Shown one piece after another: positions 45,817-57,207 of a stretch of DNA of 64,000 bases (the first letter of the stretch is position 1; each line of letters opens with the position of its first letter). The stretch comes from Amylostereum areolatum (Eukaryota; Basidiomycota; Agaricomycetes; Russulales; Stereaceae): the NCBI GenBank assembly GCA_012932865.1, contig SAXG01000034.1:124001-188000 (forward strand). Reading direction: 5' to 3'. The position numbers and the translations under genes were made by a program. The notes below the pieces were generated by a model. That model was not told where the DNA came from. It worked only from the letters and a program-made list of their open reading frames with translations, and made no database searches.

Positions 45817-46382
45817 CCCTTGTCCTGAGGTCTACGTGCCGCTCAATCCGAGAAACAGTATGTTGGATGGACGCAATCCGTGCGCGGCATTGGTCTAACC
45901 TCCGCATGTTGGACAACGGCTACTAACGCATTTTTCGCAGGGGAGATAGAACACACAGGGAGATGTTCTGATGACCCACCATCAGAAATACGACGTTAAC
46001 GGATACGAGCGCGATGCGAGCAGTGGAACTCGCATCACCCATTACTACGGGTCCTCTATAAGGTTCGATGTGGAAAATAGTACGAGGTGAAGATGTGAAC
46101 TTACGAGCGGGGTGATCCGGAAGTGCATGCGAGTGCTGAGTTTCATGTTTTTACGTCGTACGTCTTCGTTTGCATTTGCATCTTGAAGAAGACGGTGTAT
46201 TCACGCGGAACGGCGAGTGCGCTGAAGGAGGGGCCAGTGCCGCCGTCGATTTACTCAGACTGGAAAGAAGCGCGCGTCGGGCGTTTCCGGGCCGGAAGCC
46301 TGGCGCCAGCGGGCCCAGGTATAGTAGTTCCTTAAGCTTCATTACTTACTTTTGGCACTTACGGCCTGAGGCTGAAGCGTTT

Positions 46383-46402
46383 CAGCGCTCAGCGCTCAGC
46401 AC
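46383..46402. repeat. CGCTCAG heptamer tract
   Basis: CAGCGCTCAGCGCTCAGCAC contains the heptamer CGCTCAG twice in tandem. The same heptamer recurs three times at 48652-48673, on the other side of the seven-TM gene. Confidence 0.6.
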
Positions 46403-46667
46403 GTAAGACCCACGTAGGCTCGAATATGGTGCTCAATATACGCAGGCGACTGGGAAAGCTACCGTGCACTGTTCGACTCAGTTAATCCGCTGTAGGAGTC
46501 ACGTCCTTACTCTCCGCCCAGCGCCCAGCGCCCCCATTTCCTCCATAAGCAAAATGCCACTCGTAAGATTTATCAAGAAAACAAGGGGGGTCATGGACGA
46601 AGTAAATCCCGGAAGGTAGATAGAATAATGACCTGAGTAAACCCGATTCCAATAAAAACCTGCCAGG

Positions 46668-48012
46668 CTATATGGAGTCGCGTAGTTCAAGTCTATCGTT
46701 CCGGGAGAGAACAGATCCAGGCTTCCTCGGCGAGCTCAGATTGTAGCTCTCCGTCTCATCCGTTTCATGAAGTTGCGTGACAGATATCTGCACCGTGCGT
46801 GGATTCCTCGAGCCTCCGAACGAGCGTGTCCCGGAGGAACCTCCCGTGGCCACGGACTTGTTCCTTTCACGGCTCGCGACGAGAGCAGATCGTACAAATA
46901 TGATATAAATGGTCGAGGCGGCAGTAGGGACGATCTAAAATATATCGTTGATGACTTCAGACGAGCCAGGAAGAGTGATATCGACTCACCAGGTCTAAGA
47001 AGATGAAATGTGTTACGTCGGAGAAGACAATTGTGACGAGAGTGGTGAGAATCAAGGCCCAGTAGACGATTGCAGCATCCAGAATGGTGAGTATCACAGA
47101 TTTGACGGCCGAAGTACCCACTCTTCCGTATTGTGATGCCTCGCGGTTGAAGCTCCAAAGACGATACACCAAGAGTACTACATGTGGACTCGTATCAACA
47201 GTTGCTAATGGAGGGGGTGGAAAAACACTCACGTGTGGCGGAGGAGTTGGCTGCCAGCGAAAGGGCGAAGTATGCCGTGATTAAGTGCTGCGTGACTGGA
47301 TTGAAGGGAGCGCCGACATGCACTTGCGCGGCCTGAGTCAGATTGTACGTCCCAAGGGCTACGTCACGAAGCAGAATGGCCGTCAGCTGGATAAGCCAAC
47401 GTCGGACAAGAGCCTGAAACATACAGAGGAGTCCGAGAAGCAAAGTCACAGGAACCGCGATGACCCATAGCGACTGCCAGACAACGTAGGCGCGGTATAT
47501 CTGCAAGACAATGTTCGTTCAGTGTCGCAGGGAAGGCCTAGAAACCATGTACATACGATTACCGAGTCAGCTAATAGGTTCTCTATAACCATGAGAGCGT
47601 TTCTAGCAATATACGACGGCTCGGCGGGATTTCCTAGCCAGCCAGAAGACCCTCCAAGGGGGAAATTGGCCTCATCCAAGAGCCCTCTGACCAGCCGGTC
47701 GCTGTCGAGAATCATGCGCTGCGTGGATATTTATATTGTGAGCGAATATACGAACAAAATAGCAAATAGGAATCGTACAGCAGTGCTTATACTGAATAGG
47801 AGGATTGCCACTATAATCATGTACCAGTTCGCGGTCTTCTTGTGGCGGCGGCTTGTCAGTACCCACAGGGTGATTGCAAACATGAATACAGAACATCCTG
47901 ATAACGAAATTCACAATGAGCACGTAGAGATCCGTGTAGTGAGATAATCACCATAGACAATCGCCTGGAGGATAGTTGAGATAATAGTCGCGCGAACGAG
48001 GGAGAGCGCCAT
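46668..48012 (-). CDS. Serpentine (seven-TM) membrane protein, paralogue
   Basis: From ATG at 48012: ATIISTILQAIVYGMFMFAI, TANWYMIIVAILLFSISTAV, a loop (FPLGGSSGWLGNPAEPSYIA), NLLADSVIIYRAYVVWQ, LWVIAVPVTLLLGLLCMFQA, TQHLITAYFALSLAANS, VVLLVYRLWSFNREASQYGR, WALILTTLVTIVFSDVTHFI and a segment ending IVPTAASTIYIIFVRSALVA. A basic Ser-rich tail follows (KPGSVLSRNDRLELRDSI) to the stop at 46668. It belongs to the same broad fungal family as the gene at 1633-3059, of unknown function. Its place beside the cluster genes does not show that it takes part in the pathway. Confidence 0.75.
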
Positions 48013-49058
48013 GACTGGACTAGATGACTCTTGAACGTACGGCTACTGACGATGTTATATGGTTCACCGGCTTCCAGAAGATAGCAGGCCTGGGATTTAG
48101 CCTTCCTAAAGTGGGCAAGAGTCATCACCGTCCCCCTGATAGAACCGCGTGTCCAAACCGTACTACTTCAATCTTTCAGAGCTGCTTTAGTTTCCTAAAG
48201 AGCGTAACGCGCACCGAAATACTGGTATCTGATCGTTCCGTGGTGCGGTGAAGTTCGATGGCTGACGGCGATGAAACTAGCGCAGAAACTGATGATAATG
48301 AAGATGTAGGGAAAAGGGGACTCAGAGGATTCGACGGCAGTGCATGCGCGCCCACAGGCTTGGTGTGGCCAATAACGGGGTTCAGCGATCTGCCCGGGGA
48401 GGCATAATGCATTTGGTGTTTGACCCTCCGACACTCGAAGCTTGAAGCTTGAGCTTTCGTTGGGGGGTCCAGCAGTCCAGCCTATGCAGTTAGAGCACGT
48501 TTCGTACTTACGCACATGTCGTTAGCAGTATCCCAAGTCATATGCGTCAGAAAGAAGATCCCTGGGGTTCGGCGGACGGAAATTGGAAGGGACGCCAGAT
48601 TACATAAGCTCCTCGACCCCCAGGCCTAACGCCGACGGAGGGGTACTGGCAAGCGCTCAGCGCTCAGCGCTCAAAGTCTCAACAGCGCTCTGAAAGCTCA
48701 CATGCACATCTTGAAGATACATGGCCATCGAACTACCATAGAACGGCCTGCTCGGACCACCTATGTAACATCAAAGCGTCTTCCTGTGGGACTCAGCCCC
48801 GTTGCTTATACTGACTCGGTGACTCAAGCTTCAGGCTGCAGGAGGGCCGGCGCACTGGTCACTCTTAAGCTGGGAAATCGCGCTATCGCGCATTCAAATC
48901 ACTGTTAATCACCGAAACCTCGGATCACAGAGCTCCCGGACGCAGCTTAGTAGTCACATCTCTCCCGCATAACAGTCGCGTTGGTGAGTGTACATCCCCC
49001 TTCAAATCGTCTGCTTCCAACTCTTGTCCACCGGTTGCCTTCCCCGCAAGTCAGAAAG
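48013..49058. other. Divergent intergenic region
   Basis: About 1 kb between the leftward seven-TM gene and the rightward transporter. It contains an AAGCTTGA tract near 48439 and the CGCTCAG tract at 48652-48673. No gene was recognised. Confidence 0.55.
48652..48673. repeat. CGCTCAG heptamer tract
   Basis: Three tandem CGCTCA(G) units, partner of the tract at 46383-46402. Single related units appear near 593 and 36520-36545. Confidence 0.6.
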
Positions 49059-51254
49059 ATGTCCAAGGACGAGGTTCTGCTTGAATCCGGCGACATCAAG
49101 TCGTCCATCCTCATCAACGAAGTGGGGATCGCGGCAAAGTCGGTGAACTTCACACCCGAGCAACTTGCTAGTGGCGAGAGGAGAGCGTTGGTGAAAATCG
49201 ACTTAGTCGTCATTCCCCTCATGGGCATGTACTGTACGTCTCTTATGCGCATACCAATCGAAACTCGCTCTGACTTCCCATCCCTTAGATCTGCTTTCTT
49301 TCTTGGTGAGCTCAAAGGCTAGCTTTGGGCGGATGTTGAACGTTGAATGGCCTACTCCGGACATAGGATCGGACGTGCGTCGTTAAATATCGAACAAGTC
49401 GCTTAACATCCGCGCTGAGGCCCCTTCAGGAATATAGGGAACGCACGCCTGGCGGGTCTTCAAAGGGACCTCAAGATGTCGAACCATGACTTTTCGACCT
49501 CGCTAACTCTTACATAGTTAGTACACACTGTCCACTTCTACATTATTTCATCCTCACCGAGGGCTCATGTCTTCAGCATTCCGCTCGTACTGGCCGAGTT
49601 CCCCATGAACCTTCTCATGAAGCGTCTCGGAGCCAATGTCACCCTACCGTTCATGGTGATCATGTGGGGAATGGTTTGTGCGTGTCAAGGTAATCCATCT
49701 CATCTAGTATGGATGTCTCAGTGTTCTCACCGCGTGTTGATCAGGTGCTGTCACGACTTACCATGGATTTCTTGCCTGTCGATTTATTCTAGGAGTCCTT
49801 GAGGGTGATTTTTCCTTTGACCTTCTGCTCTAAATCGCTGATTGTGTTTCGATATGTTCAAGCCGGGATACTCCCAGGAATTGTGCTTTATATGTCTTCG
49901 TTTTACAGAAGAAGCACCTTGCAGTTCCGCTTTGCGTGCATGTTCAGCGTGACGTCTCTTGCTGGTGCTTTCTCGGGATTACTTGCCGCTGCGATCGAGA
50001 ACATGGATGGCCTGCGAGGGATTCCCGCATGGGCCTGGATTTTCATCCTGGTACGGCATTCATCATACTGTACGGATGCGATAGATTCTGACATATATTC
50101 GTATTTCTCCCCGTGTAGGAAGGCGTCTTCACCACAGTGTTCGGATTGGTGACCGCTTTCCTCGTCCCCTCGTCTATCAGGACATTCGGACTTCTGTCTC
50201 GCGAAGAGAAGGTCATCTATTCCACGATCCTTGCCGAAGATTGGAGCGGTGATGCGGATAACTACGACGATCTCAAAGAGGAATTTAGCTGGCAGGAGGT
50301 CAGAAGCGCGTTCACAGCGCCGCACATACTAATGGCATGTCCTCCACTGCTTTTCAATGGCGTATTGGTGAATACTTTCGATATATTGCATTGAGTTGAT
50401 ACTGATCATCTCCTTAGCTCTACGGTCTCGCAAACTTGTTCGTCATTTCAGCTTGAAAACCCCTGTAGTTTTGTCTCACACTCCTTAGCTCCCCGACCAT
50501 TGTCAACGGGCTCGGATTCTCTCCGTCTCGCTCGCAGTTGCTCACCGTAACTTCCGACAGTTCTCAGCATTTCCATCATCTAAAACCCATTCCAGGTTCC
50601 ACCCTATGCCTGCTCCTTCGTGATTTGTATTGCGTCGTCATACCTAAGTGACAGGTATCGTCAGCGAGGTGCTTGTGCTGTCTTTGCTAGCCTCGTCGCC
50701 GCCGCTGGATTCGCCATTTTCACCGGTACGTCAACCTTTACGACTCGCCGCATTGATACATATCTCTGACATGGTAAGCAGCGACCCCGAACAAACATGC
50801 AGACTACGGGGCTTTGTTCCTTCAGATCATCGGTACATATTCTTTATCACCCTGCCTGGGAACCTGGAACGCAAACAACGTGCAGCCTCATTACCGACGA
50901 GCGACAGCCATTGCTATGACGTTCGCTTGTACGAACATGGGAGGTGCGCTATCATAAAAACCTTTAATTCGGTATTTGGCTGACAGCTGGTCAGGCATCC
51001 TCTCCACGTGGATTTTCATCGGGCCACCTCGGTTCCGTGTCGCGTCGATCGTCAACCTATCTTTCTCCCTCGGGGTCGCGGTCTTCTCCGCCTTCACTTC
51101 TGCATATATTGTGCGAGCCAACCTGAAGAAAAGGGCAATGGTGCAGGAAATGCGTGCTAGACTCGGAAAGGGGAAAGCTGCAGGTGAGTGGGACTCGAAG
51201 GAAGAGAGAAGAAGACTGGGAGATCGGCATCCTTGCTTTGAGTATACGCCTTAA
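49059..51254 (+). CDS. MFS transporter, anion:cation symporter (Dal5/Tna1-like) family
   Basis: This is a twelve-TM major facilitator. From ATG at 49059: a cytoplasmic N-terminus (MSKDEVLLESGDIKSS), KIDLVVIPLMGMYYLLSF, NIGNARLAGLQRDLKMS (family signature), LAEFPMNLLMKRLGANVTLP, VCACQGAVTTYHGFLACRFI, AGILPGIVLYMSSFYRRS and WAWIFILEGVFTTVFGLV. Next are LLYGLANFSPTIVNGLGFSP, SSYLSDRYRQRGACAVF, SCLGTWNANNVQPHYRRATA and MGGALSSWIF. The C-terminal tail is charged and the stop is at 51252-51254. The family takes up small carboxylates and vitamins such as allantoate and nicotinate. A member beside biosynthetic genes could import a precursor or move the product, but the substrate cannot be told. About ten introns; no break seen. 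Confidence 0.85.
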
Positions 51255-52166
51255 AAAAGGCTTCGTATTCTGTAATGATGCTTCGGTTACTGTGTGTCAA
51301 AGAGTTTACAATGCTTCAATATTGGAAGGACGGCGTTCGCGACCATTGGTAAGATGGAATTGTTTCCAGATCTCTGGTGTATATTAGACTATGCTTACGC
51401 CCCTACACGCCTCAAGTTCTCACTTGAGTACGGTACACTTTCGAGTTGGTGAATGGTGAGCAGAGTAGTCCCCATTTGCAGTTAAATAAGCTTCAAGCCC
51501 GGAGTCGTGCGCGCACCCGACTAAGGATTCGATCAACCGGCGGCATGCCGCCTCGATGAGGCTACCAATGCAGGCTGTGAGTGACTTGGATGGTTCAGAA
51601 ATTCAGAGGGCACGGCACGTGTCGTCACTGGGGTGTAAAAACAAAACGAACGAGCCCTTCGAATCCCAAGACCTCGTATTGTGCACTGTGGCCAAGAAAG
51701 CGTAAAGTCCGACCCTGCGCCTCCGCACGGTATGTATAAGGGTTTCTGTAGCATGGATTACTTATGGCCCTCAGCGGTACGAAACGAACCGAAACACCGA
51801 GTCAACAGCGACAAGAGGGGGAGAGAAGAGAGAGACCAACGAGTCCGTAATCCGTGAATGTATAATAGCGAAGATAAACACGAAGGGGGGGATACAGCGA
51901 CGACGACAAAGGTACATGATACATCAAATTTCACTTCACTTCACTTCACTTCTTCACTTCGCTCCGCCCCCGGCCCCGGCGTGGCGGCAAACAATCTTCG
52001 CGTGTGTGTGTGTTTGATACAAGAAGCAGAAAGGCGGGCGGCACATCATCGAGTGGGAAAGGGCGGTCCGAGACTTGGGAAGAGAGACAAAAGGAGAGGA
52101 GAGAGTGACGCCGTCGCGGATCTACATGAGAACATGGGCCACGTCCGACTCGGATCCTTCTCTTCC
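51255..52166. other. Convergent intergenic region
   Basis: This is the 3' side of the transporter and of HOG1. It contains the CACTT microsatellite at 51931-51960 and a short GT run near 51999. No gene was recognised. Confidence 0.6.
51931..51960. repeat. (TCACT)n microsatellite
   Basis: Pentanucleotide repeat TCACT in four uninterrupted copies and then slightly broken, about 200 bp downstream of the HOG1 stop. Confidence 0.85.
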
Positions 52167-54127
52167 TCAGTTCGCAGGGACCGCCTGCGCTTCAGTCGCC
52201 GCGCCGAGGTCGTCCGGACCTGCGAGCGCGCCCTCCGGAACGGCCCCAGTCGTGTTCGTATCCGCGACCTGGTGGAAGTCTACCGAGCAAACCCGGCCCC
52301 ATCCTCCGTGTTAGTGACGGTTTTCTCCATTGGGGAAAAAGAGAGGGCGGGAGGCGCACGCACCGAGGATCTCGCTGTACATCATGACCTTCCATGTGTC
52401 CACGGGCAGATCGGCGTCGTTGAAGCTCCAGTCGAACTTCTCCGCGGCGACGGGCTCGTCCGTCGGGTCGTGGTACGGCGCGACGTACTCGTGCGCGAGG
52501 CTCTCGGAGGCGTTGATCCGCTTCACGGGGTCGAACACGAGCATTTTCTCGAGCAGATCGAGCGCTAAACGGCCGCGGCATCAGCAGAGCGGAAAGCGGG
52601 AGGCGGGGCGGGGGAAGCGATGGGAGGCTCACCGCTCTCGTCGCTGCAGCGCAGCTTTTCGCTGAAGGGCACGCGTTTGCGCTTGGGCAGGCTTTGCACG
52701 AAGCGGAGGGTCTAGATCGTCGTCAGCGTTGCCTGGCTTCGAAAACGGCCGGGCAGCATGTATGACCCACGTTCTCGCTGCAGATGGTCTGGATAACGTC
52801 GTCCGGAGGCGTGCCCAGCAGCTGCGTGATGATGGAGAACTGATCGACATCTGCGCGGGACAACGTCATCGTTGACTTCCAGGGACGGAGGATGACGTAG
52901 GGAGGGGGAAAGACGTACGGTCTTTGCCTGGGAAGAGGGGCTTGCCCTCGAGCATCTCCGCGAAGATGCAGCCTGTGCTCCAGATGTCGACCGCGACGTC
53001 GTATTTTTGCCAGGTGAGCATGATTTCGGGGGCGCGGTAGTAGCGCGTGGAGACGTAGCCGGTCATTTGCGGATCTTGTATTCGCGCAAGGCCAAAGTCG
53101 CAGATCTGGGCGCGGGGCGTCAGGAGGGACGCGTGGAAGAGGGCTAGATGCGCACCTTCAGGTCGCAGTTCTCGTTGACGAGGATGTTGCTGGGTTTCTG
53201 AAGAGGTGTGAGGCGTTGCAAGGCATATCGGAGTGGGCTGACGCACGAGATCACGGTGCACGACGCCGGCGGAGTGCACATATTTCAGACCGCGCTGCAG
53301 GGAACGATATGTGAGAAACAATGAGGGGAGAGCACGAAGGAAGACGCACGAGAATCTGGTAGAGGAAATACTGGATGAACTGCTTCTCTAGTGGTCGGGA
53401 GGTGAGGAGGCGATGGAGGTCTGTGCCAAGAAGCTCCGTGACGAAGTAGCTGTCCAGGATGTCAGCCCTGCGTTTCGCGACCAAACCGAGGCGGGGTCCT
53501 ACATGTCCTCTAACGGGGATATAAAGACGTCGCTGAGACTGATGATCTGTTGGGGAGGTTAGGCGCCAAATCGGTCGAGCAAGGACAAAGAGAGATACGA
53601 ACGTTTTCGTGGGTGATGTGCTTCAGGAGTTTGAGCTCGCGATAGGTGCGTTTGCTGAGGACGGGGGTGCTGAACGGCTTCATGATTTTCTTCACGGCGA
53701 CGGACGCGCCCGTGAGCTGGTCCTTCGCCGAACTGGAGACAAAGTTGGGTCAGTCGTCTATCCGCGTTATCCGCGCGTCGAGGACTGTATTCGCGCCGTG
53801 GGCTCGGGCGACGACAACGGCCATGAGTCCGTCCACAGGGCCCCGACTTTCGAAAAGCGCGAGGAAAGGAGGCGGATGGTGACTTCGAACGGAAGCGAGA
53901 AGCTCACCAGACCAGGCCGAATGCGCCTAGGGGACGAGAAAGATGAGGTCAGCGACTGCAAACCGCCATCGACGAAGATCGCTACGCACCCATGCCCACT
54001 GGCTGGAGATCGACATATCGAGTTGTAACCTATGATCGAACGCTGTGTGAGAGCCGCGGGAGAGCGCGAGGTGGGAGAGACGGACCTCGAAGGAGGTACC
54101 AAATATGCTCAGTTTGACGAACGACAT
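52167..54127 (-). CDS. HOG1: Stress-activated MAP kinase Hog1
   Basis: This is the terminal kinase of the high-osmolarity pathway. From ATG at 54127: [29 protein letters not shown] (P-loop), [20 protein letters not shown] (ATP Lys), [40 protein letters not shown] (HRD loop) and [20 protein letters not shown]. The last carries DFG and the TGY activation motif that separates Hog1/p38 from TEY kinases. Then [40 protein letters not shown] and [20 protein letters not shown] (common docking region). The last exon ends EAQAVPAN at 52167. There are about nine small introns and about 370 residues, normal for the family. Confidence 0.95.
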
Positions 54128-55310
54128 GGTGTTCTGGGGGGTGAAACTCGATCGCTGCGTAGGTTTTCGAGCGTTGCGAGCAGGTTGGGCTGGTCGACGG
54201 AAATCGATGGCCGCGAGCGAGCGAGCGAAGGGGGAAGAGGAGGAAAAGTCGTTGTTGGGAGTCGAAGGGGAAGGTGCAAGTTGAAGCTAACGGTAAGTCG
54301 GATACGCCGTCGGGCAGGCAAGGCACTTGCCGACGTCATCTAATATTCTTTTTTCCGCCCCATATCGTCTATTACATATGTATCTATGTATCTTCAGCTC
54401 AGCCCTGACTTCCGTCCGCGTGAAATATGGCCACTTTTCTCATTCTGCCATCGTGTACCATGCATCGTGAAACAGTATAGAATGTACGGTCATTTGCACG
54501 TTACATAGCATGAACATTTAGACCAGATACAATCCCATTACACCCACGGTGACTGGCACGGTGACCCACCTCGCCCGCTCATTGGATAAACGGACACGAA
54601 GGGGCCAGATCTCGCGCACTGATTGGTGAGCAAAGTCCCACTGAAATAGGCGGGATGTTCGCAAATACCGAGCCTGGGCCCGACGGAGAGAACCCTAAGA
54701 TAGTGAGATGTCTGTGCAGGAGACTACACGAGGTGGAAGTGTAATGGATTGATAACTTGGGCACACTCGGTACGTCATGTACACAACGATCACACCTTCT
54801 CTGTAGTAGTCGCCTGAAACATAGGCTTCGAAGGAAAGAAACCCGTGGAAGGTTCTCGTTGAGTAGAGGTCCCGGTGACCAGGATTGCGATCACCACGAT
54901 AGACGCGCCCGTCAGGCGCTCCGAGTCTTAGGAGGTCATCTAAGCAAACAAGATAAACCACATATGTATGAGCAACTCCTGTAAGAGATCGCAACAGATT
55001 GCGGAACATGACAGAGGTACCCAGAGGAGATAAACAAACATCGGTTGTCAGTCCCTTTCAAGTGCCTACTTGAACAAGATCATGCGAAAGTCCGTCCGAT
55101 CCTTGCTTATAACAAACGCAGCGTATGCCAGAATCAAAGGAAAGTGGAAAGGATGATCAGGAATACTCGAAGGACGTGTCGTCGAGAGTTGAAGGTTGGA
55201 AAGCAAGAGCGCGCCGTGGACGCGCCGCGTCGGCCGGCGTGGGCTTACCGAGCGCGCCCGACGACGAGCGCCTTGCGTTCTCCTCCAAGGCTCTGACCAC
55301 GACCACCACG
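54128..55310. other. Divergent intergenic region between HOG1 and MCR1
   Basis: About 1.2 kb that should carry both promoters. No convincing coding sequence, repeat or RNA gene was seen. Confidence 0.6.
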
Positions 55311-56695
55311 ATGTCCTTCCTCCGCGCAACCTCTTTCGCGCGCTCAGCCGTACGTCCTTCCCATCTCCCCAACTAACAAGTTCATGACCATCTCTTGAAC
55401 CGACAGGCCTTCACCGCGCGCCGTTTCTCCACAGAGACCCCTGCGGCGACCAAGAAAGCCTCCAACGTCCCTTACTACCTCATCACCGCGAGCGCCGTCG
55501 GCTTCGGCGCGTACTTCTACCTCGGCGGGACAGGCTCGAACGCGGTGCCGAAGGCGTTCAAGCGCACGCAGGAGAAGAGCCCGCTCGACCCGAAGGAGTT
55601 CGTCGACTTCAAGCTGAAGAAAGTCGTGCCCTACAACCACAACACGTCCGAGTGCGTCCCCTCCATCTGCCTTGTCCCTCCAACGCCTCCTCTGATCGTG
55701 AGTGCTTGGGTCTGGCGCCGCGTGTGGATAGGTTCGTGTTCGAGCTCCCGAACGGCGAGGCGTCCCTCCTCCCCGTCGCCTCCTGCGTCGTCGTGCGCGC
55801 TTCGGATCCGGAGGCGCTCAAAGATGCGAAGGGAAACCCCGTCGTGCGCCCGTACACGCCCATATCCGCGCCGGACAAGGAGGGCGAGATGGTGTTCCTC
55901 ATCAAAAAGTACGACACAGGCTTGCTCTCCAAATACGTCCACGAGCAGCTCAAGCCGGGAGACACCCTCGCCATCAAAGGCCCCTTCCCCAAGTTCCCAT
56001 ATAAAGGTGCGCAGAGCGCACACTTCTCTTTGAGGAGTCGCAGCTTGACGATGTGTACATCTATTCAGCGAACGAGTTCGAAGAGGTGGCGCTCATCGGA
56101 GGCGGCAGCGGTATGTAAGTAGGCTCTCCTGCCCTTCTTTTCTGTCTGTATCCGCTCACCGACCGTGATGCAGAACGCCGCTTTACCAGGTCGCCGCGCA
56201 CGCACTGTCCGACCCCCACAACAAAACCAAGTTCAAGCTCATCTTCGCCAACGTGAGCGAGGCGGACATCCTCATGCGCGCCGAGCTCGACGCGCTCAAG
56301 AAGGCGCACCCGGACACGTTCGACGTACTGTACGCCGTCGACAAACCCGGGCCCTAATTTCCAGGGTGCGTGTTTCCCCCCCCCCTCTTGTGGGAGTGGA
56401 CGTTGACTTTGGCTGTGGGGTCGGCAGGACATGTGGGCTTCCTCAGCGCGGACTTGATCAAGGAGCACATCGCACCACCGGCGTTGGGGGAGAAAATCAA
56501 AGTGTTCATATGCGGTACGTTCTCCGCCTTGCCGCTGGCCTTCGTCCCTTGAGCTCATTGCGTGTCGTTTGTCCCCAGGGCCCCCTGGACAGGTGAATGC
56601 GATCGCGGGGAAGAAGGCGGGCATGAAGCAGGGGCCCGTGGGCGGTATCCTCAAAGAACTCGGGTTACACCGAGGACCAAGTGTACAAATTCTAG
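55311..56695 (+). CDS. MCR1: NADH-cytochrome b5 reductase, mitochondrial type, with two apparent +1 frameshifts
   Basis: This flavoenzyme passes electrons from NADH to cytochrome b5 or ascorbate radical at the mitochondrial outer membrane or intermembrane space. From ATG at 55311: a presequence (MSFLRATSFARSA, RRFSTETPAAT), a membrane span (YYLITASAVGFGAYFYLGG), FVDFKLKKVVPYNHNTS, RFVFELPNGEASLLPVASCV, VVRPYTPIS (FAD motif RxYT), KYDTGLLSKYVHEQLKPGD and EEVALIGGGSGITPLYQ (NADH motif). It continues with YAVDKPGP, GHVGFLSADLIKEH and VFICGPPGQ. One extra T at about 56355 creates a TAA directly after YAVDKPGP. A second extra base at 56661-56666 shifts the end, which otherwise reads GYTEDQVYKF, the usual C-terminus, to a stop at 56693-56695. 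All other residues look conserved. Confidence 0.85.
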
Positions 56696-57207
56696 GCTCG
56701 TTAGAGGGGCGCATTGTCGAGGCTCGCGGGACACTTACATTACTCACCTGCGCTGGAATAAAGAACACTAACCATGTACGACGACTGGTCCTGATTCTCT
56801 TAGAAGGTTGACCGAAGGCCCTTCTCCGACTGTTGTTTCTGTATCGTTCTTGTCTCCCTTCCTGACGCGCTGACGCTTCCACCATGTATCATCAAACTAC
56901 CTGGAGGCGCACCGCCGTCGTGTTTCCGTCGGTTTACGAAGTTGCATACTAATACTGAGGTAATGGTCGTTGAATGGCTGTATTTGCTGTTGGACTAGTG
57001 CAAGAATATCTGGTTTTATTCGATGTACATACAGCGCTAGCGCTGCAAAGTGAAGGGAACTTTCGACGCGTCCCACTGCACGTGAGCCGCGAATGAGTCG
57101 ACGACCCAGAGTCTCCCCTTCACCTTTCGACTCTTAGACTCCGACGTACAGGAGCCTTTTCGTAGCTGTCCCTCCCAAATCGATATAAACCCTCTTTATT
57201 GAAGAAT
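56696..57207. other. Intergenic region
   Basis: About 510 bp between MCR1 and the methyltransferase gene. A small palindrome (CAGCGCTAGCGCTG) lies near 57031. Nothing else was recognised. Confidence 0.6.

Larger units (their letters stand above)
45724..46667. other. Intergenic region upstream of the halogenase
   Basis: About 940 bp without a recognised gene. It contains the halogenase TATA box and the CAGCGCT repeat at 46383-46402. Confidence 0.55.
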
